Source: Clitoria ternatea (lineage: Eukaryota; Streptophyta; Magnoliopsida; Fabales; Fabaceae). Taken from it: DNA of 64,000 nucleotides. Below are positions 20,107 through 30,435 of the stretch, in pieces (position 1 is the first letter of the stretch; each line of letters starts with the position of its first letter). The position numbers were made by a program, and so were the translations under genes. The DNA is taken from the NCBI GenBank assembly GCA_037962975.1, contig CM075670.1, positions 148,432,501-148,496,500 on the forward strand. The letters run 5' to 3'. A model generated the notes under the pieces. The model was not told where the DNA came from. It saw only the letters and a list, made by a program, of their open reading frames with translations, and ran no database searches.

Positions 20107-21418
20107 TCTGTGTCTGTTTCAGTTTCAAATTCCCCCTCAGTTTCAGTGTCACTGTGGTTATCTGTTTGAACAAGTTCATCAGTATCCAAATCAGCCCTAG
20201 ACCGTTTTGATCGAGAGACAAGGTCTTTGTCAATGTGTTCACCCCCCGTAGTGGCGAGTGTCTCATCCATTATGACTGGATTAATGTTGAACAACAAATT
20301 GGCATCGTTGAGCTCGTGTGGTGCAAGCTGATAAGCGTCATCGACCTCCTCGGAGACATTGTCAGTGATCTGACTTCGGGCCTTGGCCTTGATTACTGCA
20401 TACCAGTCCCGATGTCCTCCCGGGAAGTCGGTGTAATAAACCTGCTCAGCTTGTTGGGCAAAAATGAAGGGATCAAACCCTTTATATCTACCATTCTTCT
20501 TGACCTCAACTAAGCCGTAGTTGTTGTCAACCTTTGTTCCAACGCCGATTGTGTTGTCGAACCAATCACATTTGAATAGAACAATATCTCTTCTTAGTCG
20601 TCCAGAGAATGAAACTTCAACAATCTCCGTCAGCACTCCATAAAAGTCTTCTTCCAACTGACCGGCGGTGCCTTTAACACAAACCCCGTAGTTATGGGTG
20701 CGCATCCCTTCACTCCATTGAAGAATATTAAACTTGTAGCCATTTACGTAGTAAATAGGCCATTTTTTAACAGTCTTCACCGGCCCCCAAGAAAGGGCTT
20801 GGAGTAAAGAATCTTCAATATGGTTGTTAGGGTCTTGTATCTATGTACAACATAAGAAGTAGGTCATTGTTACCATATTGACGGGAGTTAGAAGCAAATA
20901 GGCTTAAAAACACTTGGTATACGGGTCTTACATGTTGCGCGAACCAACCAACGAACTTGGATGACACCTCACTATGAATGTGGTCATCAGTTAACTCATT
21001 TTGCTCAAGTTTTAGCATATCTGTGTATAAGCTATTGAAAGAAACAAATAAGTTTAATATAAAAGCTACGTTAAGAATGTATAATATAACTTGTATGACT
21101 TACTCAATAAAGGGTTCCACTTCTGGGCAATTGAGAAGAATGTACAAGTGAGCCGCCTTTCGATCTTTCTCATCAATGTAACATTTTGTGAGCCTGCCCC
21201 CCGGGTGACCAGGATAGTTGAAAATCGACGTTTGTTCATCAAACCCTGTGCGGCTGGCTACACCAAGATTGCGGGGAATTCTACTCATTCTAGTTTCTAT
21301 CTCCGTTGGAAAATAGAAAGAAGCAAAGGTTGTCATTTCTTCGACTAAGTATGCCTCACAAATTGAAGCTTCAACGCAGGCTTTGTTCGACACTTTATCT
21401 TTTAAAGAGCGTAAGAAT
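20107..21418 (-). CDS. CACTA B transposase gene, exons for end of DUF4218 and DUF4216
   Basis: Three minus-strand exons: 21104-21418 (FLRSLKDKVSNKACVEAS, end of DUF4218), 20932-21031 (YTDMLKLEQNELTDDHIHSE), and 20107-20840, containing DUF4216 (KKWPIYYVNGYKF, GVCVKG, VLFKCDWFDNTIGVGTKVD). The last ends in an acidic, Thr/Asp/Glu-rich tail. Introns are short (about 70-90 bp) with GTAAG-type donors. DUF4218 and DUF4216 are domains of unknown function that regularly follow the tnp2 catalytic domain in plant CACTA transposases. Element A carries the same exons at 14101-15371. Confidence 0.8.
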
Positions 21419-21509
21419 CTTCAACATCATTAACAAGGTGGTGTTAAGTTAGAAAATACTATTATAAGCATGATTCGCAAGTAAATTAAAGAGTTCACTA
21501 AGCATTCAC

Positions 21510-23037
21510 CTTTCGAATGGATACATCCAACGATACTGCACTGGGCCACCAACCAAGGCCTCGTACGGTAGATGGATAGGCAAATGCTCCATGGAGTCAA
21601 AAAAACTTGGTGGGAAAATCTGCTCCAACTTACAAATCAACACCGGGATAGTTTCTTCCATCTTCACAAGTTTCTCCACACTCAACGAAGTAGCCGTCAA
21701 CTCCTTAAAGAAGTGACTCAACTCCACTAACGGTTTCCAAATAGGCTTCGGTAAGGCATGAAACGCGTACGGGAGTAGTTGTTGCATAAACACATGGCAA
21801 TCATGACTTTTCATGCCAAACACCCTGCCCTCCTTCACGTCGACACATCTACTCAAGTTAGAAGCGAATCCGTCAGGCAGGGTCAACCCATTCATCCAAA
21901 TACACACAGCAATCTGTTGTGGTCTAGTTAAAGCATATTTTGCATGGGGTTTAAACATTCTTCCACGTCCCACATCCCTCAACTCCAACTCCTTTCTGGA
22001 ACACCAAATCGGAAGGTCTAGACGACTCTTCTCGTTGTCCTTTGTTCTCCCTTTGATGTCCATAACAGTGTCAAAAATATTCATGAAAACATTACGTTCA
22101 GTGTGCATCACATCAATGTTGTGTCTTAACAACAAGTCTTTCCAATATGGCAAATCCCACAACACACTCTGCTTCACCCAGTGGTGTTCCTTACCGTAAC
22201 CCGCAAACTCCTTAACACTCTTGTCCCAGATGTAAGGATACTCTTCGACCCTCTGCCAAACTCGTGCACCAGATAACCTACGGGGTGGAGGTTCGTTAAC
22301 AACCTTGTTCTTCTTAAAAGCGGTTTTGTTCCTCCTAAACGGGTGATCCAACGGTAGAAACTTTCTATGACAGTCAAAGAAACTTGTCTTGCCACTAACA
22401 GGGAGTGATTCCCCCCCGGTATGTTCCATGCATACAGGGCAAGCAAGCTTCCCAGACGTGGACCATCCAGAAAGCATACCATAGGCCGGGAAGTCGTTAA
22501 TAGTCCACATCAAAACAGCACGCATCATAAAGTTGTTCTTCAAAGACACATCGTATGTCATTACCCCGACATCCCATAACTGTGATAACTCTTCAACCAA
22601 CGGTTGCAAAAACACGTCTATGTTCGCCTTTGGATTTTTGGGTCCTGGAACCAGTATAGATAGAAACATGACCTCCCTCTTCATACACATATCAGGCGGC
22701 AGATTGTATGGGGTCAGGATGACTGGCCAACAAGAGTAAGCCCTTTCGTATTGACCGAAAGGGTTAAACCCATCAGTACATAAGCCAAGTCTTACATTTC
22801 GCGGCTCGGCAGAAAAGTCCGGATATAGCTCATCCAAACACTTCCATGCTTTCCCGTCGGAAGGATGGCAAAGAAACCCCTCTTGTGTCCGGTTCAGAGC
22901 ATGCCAACGCATGTGTTTTGCCATGGACAATGAGGCATACAGGCGTTGAAGACGCGGTGTTATAGGGAAGTACCACATTTTCTTCCTGGCCGTCCGGGTT
23001 ACCTTCCCTCTCCTTTTAACGGTCTTGTAGCGTTCCT
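21510..23037 (-). CDS. CACTA B tnp2 transposase core exon (Transposase_21 plus DUF4218)
   Basis: This is the catalytic TnpD-type exon, on the minus strand, starting at the Tekay border (23037) and ending at a GT donor after YPFER. Transposase_21 is recognised by LGLCTDGFNPFGQ, WPVILTPYNLPPDMCMK, VMFLSILVPGPKNPK, the VGVMTYDVS block and a C-x2-C at LACPVCMEHTGG. The DUF4218 start is LKSHDCHVFMQQLLP-like (here MKSHDCHVFMQQLLPYAF) followed by FFKELTATSL. No stop or frameshift in about 509 codons. Its upstream exon lies at 33081-33869. Frame and sense continue across the gap once the 10-kb Tekay element and one copy of its TSD are taken out. Confidence 0.88.
23033..23037. repeat. TSD TTCCT, left copy (Tekay insertion)
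   Basis: TTCCT directly precedes the 5' LTR and recurs at 33081-33085 after the 3' LTR. Confidence 0.95.
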
Positions 23038-25682
23038 TGTAACATCCCCGTTTTAAAATTAAATGTTGAATGAAGAATAAACCATTAAGACTTGATTCCA
23101 ACCAGAAAATAACTGTTAATTGTATTTAACTAAGTAGATTTAAGCCACTAAAATATGAAAATGGTGATGGTCAGGGGATGGAGTGGAGTGCACGTGGCTG
23201 CTGCAGCACACACTCTCCCATCCCACTCTTCTCTTGTTCATGCGCATGTACATATATATATATATATATCATGAGCCTTTAGTGAGGAACACACTTACTC
23301 TTTCTTCAGACTCTCTCCTCCGTCACTTCATCCTCTACTTCCTCTCTTCGTCTCCATTTTTCTTCTTCTTCCATCTTACTCTTCGCTCCTGGAGATCTTG
23401 ATTCCAGTACTGAAGAACGAACCACACTTCATCCCAGAATCAGGCGCAGAATACGACAAAGCCAAGGAAGACCGGACGAACCAGGAGAAGGACATCGGAC
23501 CCAACAACAAGAACGAAAAAGGTTTCTGAGGATTCTTCTAAAGGTAGGGGGCGCTTGCATGTCGAATGCATGGTCTAAGAACGGTACCGGATGAATGCAT
23601 TGCTGAATGCGAGTGTGTGTGTGTGCATGTTTTTATAATCATTAGAACTGATGCTGTGCATGTGTGCATGTATTCACAATTACTAAAACTGATGCATGAT
23701 TTGAGATTCTGATAGTGATCTTCGTGGCTATGGCGTAGTCTGCTCGTGGATGATAATGATGGATCTATTTTGTTGTCACTATGAAAAGTATGTATGTGCA
23801 TGTTCTTAATTGGATTGCTCAATGTTGTTAGTTTGATGACCGATTGTAACATGCGCTGGTGTGATTGACTGAATGATGACGAGTAGTGGAGGATATTCGT
23901 TCTTACTTAATGACTACGGTAATGTGTTCATGGCGCGATGATGTGTAATAATGAATGTGTTAGTTGCATGAGTAAGAGTGGGGTGACCCATGGAAGGTCA
24001 AGAACCCCAAGGGAAATGACTTCCAGTTACCAACCCTGGCTAGATCCCAATAGGGCTCGTGGTAGCCGTTGGAGCTAGAGAAGTGAGTCTCGAGACGCCG
24101 TGGGGAGGCCGGTGCCACCTGGTAAGAGCTGAGGGACGAGGGGCCAAAAGAAAAGGGGGCCGTAACTGAGAGTCTTTTCCCGAGTCGGATCCGCAGGCAT
24201 GCATATAGAAATAAGGCTGATTGTGGTGATGTATAAATCTATGTATGTGCAAGTGTATGATTTTGAATGCATGATTATATATTTGGATGTGGAATAAACT
24301 CGGTGAATTATGTGTGTCATGAACATTGTTGAATTGTATGATTTTGGTTACTTGAGAAAGGTTGAGGTATAGCAGGAGCGTGTACTGACGCTGATACCGA
24401 GTCTGTGAGTATCATTTTACATGTAAAAGCTCACCCTTGCAGTGGCCATTTTCAGTGAATGTCTCTCGTGAGGAGGATCAGAGGCAGAGCTGGAATGCTG
24501 GGCGGAGTGCTGATGCATTTCGAAGGTTTAATTAAGGCGTTGTTAGATGAAGCCCGGACTGGTTCATACCGGATGTTAATGTTTTGTGATGAATAGAACT
24601 TTATGAACAAGTAGAAGTCTGATTTTGCATTGTAAATAGTAATATACGCTTTTATGTATATATATGGATGTATGGTTTTGTGTGTGTGATGCTATGTGCT
24701 GCCTTGTTTTATAAGTGAGCTTTAATAGATACGCAGGGACGGTATGACTTGAGCAGGATATAGCCCAGTCAGAGTAAATTGAGAATTGTTTTAGGAAAAC
24801 TTATGTCGGATACGTTGGGCGGAGTCGTATCCCGCCCGAAGTGTGGGAGCAATTCGCCCAAGCGCGAGGACTCACACTGAAGCGAGTAATTACCAGAGCG
24901 AGATATCGACCATTATCCTTTCCTATCCGTTGTGATACTAACGCAATCCGGACCCCGGTGTTGAACCCCGGATTTGGGCGTTATGGCTAAGTCCGCCCAG
25001 GCGTTGTCATAATTAGTTGAGCTGGGTGGAACAGGTTCAGATCCCTCCTTTCTCCGCAACCTACTAACGTATGTGTACCCTGTAACTTCTTATTTTTCTG
25101 AGTGAAAGGCGAGTGTGAGGATTTACTTAGTGAACCCTTGTCCATACCCGATGGAGGAAATTACCTTGTAGTTGTGTTAAGGAGGCGTTATGTAGATTTC
25201 GTTTCGGCGGCGTCATACCTCGCCCAAGTAACTAGGACAGCCCGCCCAAGATAAATATACCCCGCCTTGCCAAGTAGGATGATTCTAACTTCGCCTTTCC
25301 ACCAAACGCTATGCGTGTGAATGTATTAACGTATTTCCCTTATCTATTCCTCCTGTTGAGTGACCAGTATTTCTCGAAGGGAAGCCTCAGTGCGAAATTT
25401 CTTCTATCCGCTGCTGTATTACCATACTCCGCCTGGACGGTGTAAGACCCCGTCTAAGCGAATGAACGGTGTAGTGTAATCCGCCCTAGTGTTAGTACGT
25501 TACGATAAACCCATCGAGCCGGCCCCAGTTTTTAGCTTCCCTGTAGGTTGCTTTATGCGCGTGAATGTTCTTAGTTTTCCCCATTGCCTGCTCCCTTCTA
25601 CATCAAATGTTACGTGACTGTTTTTGTGCAAAATTTTCTCATGTTTGGGGATTTATTAATTGCAAATAATTAGGGTGTTACA
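23038..25682 (+). repeat. 5' LTR of Tekay-type element
   Basis: It is 2645 bp. It contains a TATATATAT run at about 23251-23268, followed within about 150 bp by pyrimidine-rich leader-like DNA, which is the likely promoter. The 3' half has scattered CGCCCAAG/GCCCAAGCGC words (24840-25500). Confidence 0.94.
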
Positions 25683-25685
25683 TTT

Positions 25686-25697
25686 TGGTATCAGAGC
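25686..25697 (+). other. Primer binding site, initiator Met-tRNA
   Basis: TGGTATCAGAGC lies three bases after the 5' LTR and matches the complement of the plant initiator tRNA-Met 3' end. Confidence 0.93.
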
Positions 25698-25967
25698 GGA
25701 CCGAAAAGTCCAAGGCCAAAGTATGCTTACCAAGTGTAAGCGGTGGTGTTTGTGTCTTTTTGATTGAATGGTTGAAATTGTTCTGATGCTGGTTGACCTG
25801 ATTGATGATTGTCTTGAAGACAAGGGGTTGTTTTCCCCTGGTCCGATTGTGTGTATGACTTAGGCGAATAACATAATGTGCTAAGTTATTAATTGTTGGG
25901 CTAATAACTAGATCGGTAGTAAGTGGCTCCGTATACTTATCCTTAAATGTCAATTTCAGGATAAGGA

Positions 25968-28900
25968 ATGGCGCATCGTCAAAGTATGGAGGCTATAGCC
26001 ACAGCATTCCAACGCTTTGCTGATGTGTTTGAAAGGCAAGGCCAAACTCAACCTGAGGATGGCCATGTGCTGGACCGCTTCCTGAAGAGGAAGCCGAGTG
26101 AATTCTTAGGAGGACGGAACCCTGAGGCGGCGTTCAAGTGGACTCAGGAATTAGAGAGAATTTTTAGGGGTCTTCGCTGTACCGAAGCCCAGAAGGTGGA
26201 ATGCGCAGTGTATATGCTGCGAGATGAAGCGGAGAATTGGTGGAAGATAGCTAGGAGCCAATTCCCCGAAGATGACAATCACCTGACGTGGAACGATTTC
26301 AAGGCCTGCTTCCTAGACAAATACTTTCCCGACACAGTGAGGAGTCGAAAAGAGCTGGAGTTTATGGAGTTAAAACAGGGCTCCATGACTGTGGAAGAAT
26401 ACGCGACCAGATTTGAAGAATTGTGCCTATTCTATCAGCCCTTCCAGCAGCCGGGAACGGAGCACTCCAAGTGTCTTAAGTTTGAGAACGGACTGAGATC
26501 AGATATCAAGAGGGCCTGCAGATACCATGAAATCCGGAGTTTCCCTGCCTTAGTGAACAAGTGTAGAATATTCGAAGAGGATGACAGGGCCCATTCGGGC
26601 CAGTGCAGCAGAGCTAACCAGCACCTGAGGCCTCAGCAATCACGTTTCAAGAGGCCAGGGAACGTGAGGAGGAATGAACCCTTCACCAGATATCAGAACC
26701 ATAATGACCGAGGGAGACAGATGAGTGGGCGACCAAGGTATGGCGGATGCTTTAAATGTGGCGGTGATCATTTTGCTAAGGAATGCAATGATACCAATGT
26801 TAAATGCTACCACTGCGGAGAGAAGGGACACGTTCGCCCGGACTGCCCCCAACTCCGCCAGGCAACCACCAATATGCGTCAAGGAGGATTTCAAGATCGA
26901 ACCAGAGTGAATGATAACCAACGACATGGTGGCAGAGGCAACGGAACCAGAGGAAGTATGATGCATGCCCCGAACAGTCGAGAGAGGAACACCGGCCCAA
27001 CAGCGACAGGAAGGATCTACACCATCAATGCAGAGGATGTTGCACCAGCAAGCGATCTAGTACAATGTAAGTGCTCACTTGGAATGAACACGCTTAATGT
27101 TGTTTTCGATTCGGGGGCAACCCATTCTTTTATAGCTGATGAGTGCGTGAAACGGTTGAAGCTACCAACTGTGTCTATGAACCGGACTTTAGAGGTGGCC
27201 AGCCCCACTGGCCCTAGTGTGTTCACATCGTCAATATGTAAAAATGTAGCATTTGAGTTGTGTGATCGGAGTTTCACCTTCGATCTGATTTGCATGCCCT
27301 TAAAGGGTCTTGATATTGTGCTTGGAATAGATTGGCTTTCAGCCAATAAGGTATTAGTAGATTGTAGAAACCGAGAGATAGTTTTCCCAAAACAACCCAC
27401 CGAAGATGGCGCGGCACAAGGTATAACCCAACTATTTATGATGCTTTGTCTAACCAAAGATGAGAATGAGCCCTTAGTGAACGAAATTCCCGTTGTCTGC
27501 GAATTCCCAGAAGTGTTCCCAGAGGACGTCCCGAGTATACCTCCCCATAGAGAAGTTGAATTCTCTATAGACTTGATCCCTGGAGCCGAACCGGTCTCCA
27601 GTGCACCCTACAGAATGTCCTCAACTGAATTGGTAGAGTTGAAGAAACAAGTGGATGAGTTACTTGAGAAGCAGTTCATTAGACCAAGCGTGTCACCATG
27701 GGGCGCACCTGTGCTACTTGTTAAGAAGAAGGATGGCAGCATGAGACTTTGTATAGATTATCGACAGCTTAACAAACTCACAATCAAGAATCGATACCCA
27801 CTGCCTAGAATTGATGATTTAATTGACCAGCTGCGTGGAGCCTCAGTCTTCTCAAAAATCGACTTACGATCGGGATATCACCAAATCCGAGTGAAGGACT
27901 CGGACATTCCTAAAACTGCCTTTAGGACTAGGTATGGTCACTATGAGTATGTAGTGATGCCGTTCGGTGTGACAAACGCCCCTGCTGTTTTCATGAATTA
28001 CATGAACAGCATATTCCATTCCTTCTTAGATCGGTTTGTTGTTGTCTTCATCGATGATATTCTAGTTTATTCTAAGTCATCTGAGGAGCATGAAGGACAT
28101 CTCAGGACGGTACTCCAAGTGTTGAAGGAGAAGCAATTGTTTGCAAAGCTTTCAAAGTGCGAATTTTGGATGGATGAGATCCACTTCCTCGGGCATGTGA
28201 TCTCCAAGCGAGGCGTCTCGGTGGATCCTGCGAAGGTAGCTGCTGTAATAGCGTGGGAGAGGCCCAGATCGATCTCGGAAATAAGGAGTTTTATGGGCTT
28301 GGCAGGTTATTATAGAAGGTTCATCGAAGGTTTTTCTAAGTTGGCATTACCTCTGACTAAATTGACTCGAAAGAATGTTCCTTTTGTGTGGAGTCCGGAG
28401 TGTGAGGGCAGCTTCCAAGAGCTGAAGAATAAGTTGACAACTGCTCCGGTGTTGGCATTACCTGAGTTACGAGAAAGCTTCGTGGTCTATTGTGACGCGT
28501 CCGGACTCGGATTAGGATGTGTACTCATGCAGAAGGATCGAGTGATAGCATATGCCTCTCGACAATTGAGACCTCACGAACAACATTATCCGACCCATGA
28601 CCTGGAGTTGGCAGCAGTAGTTTTTGCATTGAAAATCTGGAGGCATTACTTGTACGGATCCAAATTTGAAGTGTACAGCGATCATAAGAGCCTTAAATAC
28701 CTATTCGACCAAAAGGAGCTGAACATGAGGCAGAGAAGATGGATTGAGTTTTTGAAGGACTATGATTTCGAGTTGAAATACCACCCAGGTAAGGCAAATG
28801 TCGTAGCAGACGCATTGAGTCGAAAATCCCTCCACATAGCAGCCATGATGGCAAAAGAAGTTGAGTTGTTGGAGCGGTTCCGAGACATGAACTTGCATGT

Positions 28901-30398
28901 TGATGCCCCTTCCTCTCAGAAGATGACAATCGGTACGTTGAGGATTGCCAACGAATTCTTAAAATCCGTGTACGAACAGCAGCAGGCGGACTCTTACCTA
29001 GCTGAAATGAAGGAAATTCAGGCTAGAGGGAAGGATTTATCCTTGGCAGAAGGGTCAGATGGGATCTTCCGGGTGAGGAACAGAATATACATACCAAGTG
29101 AAGGAAAATTGAGAAGAATGGTGCTTGATGAAGCCCACAAAAGCCTACTCAGCATTCACCCAGGAACCACGAGGATGTACCACGACTTGAGGAGACAGTT
29201 TTGGTGGCCCGGACTAAAGAAGGATGTGGCGGAGTACGTGGCCCGGTGTATCACTTGTCAGAAATCAAAGGTAGAGCACCAAAAACCGTACGGTGCAATG
29301 CAGCCTCTAGAAATCCCCGTGTGGAAATGGGACTCAATTGCGATGGATTTTATCATGGGATTACCCAAAAACCGAGCGGGCCATGATGCCATTTGGGTCA
29401 TTGTTGACAGATTGACGAAGAGTGCACACTTCTTACCTGTACATATGAAGTACCCATTGCATAAATTGGCTCGAATCTACATTCAAGAAGTTATTCGACT
29501 GCATGGCATACCTACTTCCATCGTCTCAGATAGGGACCCTAGATTTACGTCCAGGTTTTGGACCAGCATGCATCAAGAACTGGGGACGAAGCTTTGGCTT
29601 AGTTCTGCCTACCACCCCCAATCGGATGGACAATCCGAGCGAACGATTCAGAGTCTAGAAGACTTATTGAGAGCGTGTGTGTTAGAGTACGGTGGGGACT
29701 GGGAGCAATACCTTCCCTTGATCGAGTTTACGTACAACAACAGCCATCATCACAGCATTGGCATGGCACCTTACGAGGCATTATATGGGCGTAGATGCCG
29801 TACCCCACTCTGTTGGTCGGAAGCGGGTGAAAGTCTATTACTGGGACCAGACATCGTGAAGCAAACCACAGAACAGATCCGGGTAATAAGGGAGAAGATG
29901 AAAGCATCACAAGTCAGGCAGAAGAGCTACCATGACAAACGCATCAAGCCAGTGGAATTTCAAGTCGGAGATCGAGTGTTTCTGAGAACCTCTCCGAGTA
30001 AAGGAGTTGGACGAGCCTTAAAAAGTGGGAAGTTAAGCCCTCGCTACATCGGACCTTATGAAGTAGTAGAACGGATTGGCCCCGTGGCATACCGCCTCGC
30101 GTTACCAACTCACTTGTCCCGATTACACAACGTTTTTCATGTGTCTCAGCTAAGGAAATATTTGCATGACCCCAGTCACATGATGCCAGACGACGAGGTA
30201 GAGATCAAGGAAGACCTAACCACTGTGGCTACACCGGTTGGAATCGTGGATCAATCGGTAAAGCGCTTAAGAAACAAGAACGTAAGGCTGGTTAAGGTGG
30301 AGTGGCAGCAAGGCAAGATCACCTCCTGCACGTGGGAACGCGAAGACGCCATGCGACAGCAGTACCCCGAATTGTTTACCTACGTAAGTACCGACTGA
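25968..30398 (+). CDS. gag-pol: Gag-pol polyprotein with chromodomain
   Basis: A single 1476-residue ORF without stops. The Gag capsid occupies about residues 45-200. Two knuckles follow: C261-F-K-C (CX2CX3HX4C) and C280-Y-H-C (canonical CX2CX4HX4C). The protease active site is D381-S-G-A. The RT catalytic box is F694-I-D-D. RNase H has VYCDASGLGLGC. Integrase has an H-H-C-C finger (CITC as second pair) and a D-D-E core (AMDFIMGLP, SDRDPRF, E after SDGQSERT). The last roughly 60 residues form a chromodomain (RLRNKNVRLVKVEW, TWEREDAM), which in chromoviruses directs integration to modified chromatin. Translation probably yields one polyprotein processed by the protease. The start at 25968 is the first ATG after the primer site in this frame. 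Confidence 0.95.
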   Translation: MAHRQSMEAIATAFQRFADVFERQGQTQPEDGHVLDRFLKRKPSEFLGGRNPEAAFKWTQELERIFRGLRCTEAQKVECAVYMLRDEAENWWKIARSQFPEDDNHLTWNDFKACFLDKYFPDTVRSRKELEFMELKQGSMTVEEYATRFEELCLFYQPFQQPGTEHSKCLKFENGLRSDIKRACRYHEIRSFPALVNKCRIFEEDDRAHSGQCSRANQHLRPQQSRFKRPGNVRRNEPFTRYQNHNDRGRQMSGRPRYGGCFKCGGDHFAKECNDTNVKCYHCGEKGHVRPDCPQLRQATTNMRQGGFQDRTRVNDNQRHGGRGNGTRGSMMHAPNSRERNTGPTATGRIYTINAEDVAPASDLVQCKCSLGMNTLNVVFDSGATHSFIADECVKRLKLPTVSMNRTLEVASPTGPSVFTSSICKNVAFELCDRSFTFDLICMPLKGLDIVLGIDWLSANKVLVDCRNREIVFPKQPTEDGAAQGITQLFMMLCLTKDENEPLVNEIPVVCEFPEVFPEDVPSIPPHREVEFSIDLIPGAEPVSSAPYRMSSTELVELKKQVDELLEKQFIRPSVSPWGAPVLLVKKKDGSMRLCIDYRQLNKLTIKNRYPLPRIDDLIDQLRGASVFSKIDLRSGYHQIRVKDSDIPKTAFRTRYGHYEYVVMPFGVTNAPAVFMNYMNSIFHSFLDRFVVVFIDDILVYSKSSEEHEGHLRTVLQVLKEKQLFAKLSKCEFWMDEIHFLGHVISKRGVSVDPAKVAAVIAWERPRSISEIRSFMGLAGYYRRFIEGFSKLALPLTKLTRKNVPFVWSPECEGSFQELKNKLTTAPVLALPELRESFVVYCDASGLGLGCVLMQKDRVIAYASRQLRPHEQHYPTHDLELAAVVFALKIWRHYLYGSKFEVYSDHKSLKYLFDQKELNMRQRRWIEFLKDYDFELKYHPGKANVVADALSRKSLHIAAMMAKEVELLERFRDMNLHVDAPSSQKMTIGTLRIANEFLKSVYEQQQADSYLAEMKEIQARGKDLSLAEGSDGIFRVRNRIYIPSEGKLRRMVLDEAHKSLLSIHPGTTRMYHDLRRQFWWPGLKKDVAEYVARCITCQKSKVEHQKPYGAMQPLEIPVWKWDSIAMDFIMGLPKNRAGHDAIWVIVDRLTKSAHFLPVHMKYPLHKLARIYIQEVIRLHGIPTSIVSDRDPRFTSRFWTSMHQELGTKLWLSSAYHPQSDGQSERTIQSLEDLLRACVLEYGGDWEQYLPLIEFTYNNSHHHSIGMAPYEALYGRRCRTPLCWSEAGESLLLGPDIVKQTTEQIRVIREKMKASQVRQKSYHDKRIKPVEFQVGDRVFLRTSPSKGVGRALKSGKLSPRYIGPYEVVERIGPVAYRLALPTHLSRLHNVFHVSQLRKYLHDPSHMMPDDEVEIKEDLTTVATPVGIVDQSVKRLRNKNVRLVKVEWQQGKITSCTWEREDAMRQQYPELFTYVSTD

Positions 30399-30418
30399 AT
30401 TTCGGGGACGAAATTCTT

Positions 30419-30435
30419 TTTCAGTGGGGGAGAAC
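30419..30435 (+). other. Polypurine tract
   Basis: CAGTGGGGGAGAAC lies directly before the 3' LTR start at 30436, preceded by GGGGACGAAATTC, which is common in Tekay-type elements. Confidence 0.88.

Noticed and set aside
23183..24326. Small ORFs in the Tekay LTRs (also at 30581-31724)
   Set aside because: Identical pairs in both LTRs, no resemblance to proteins, low-complexity translation.
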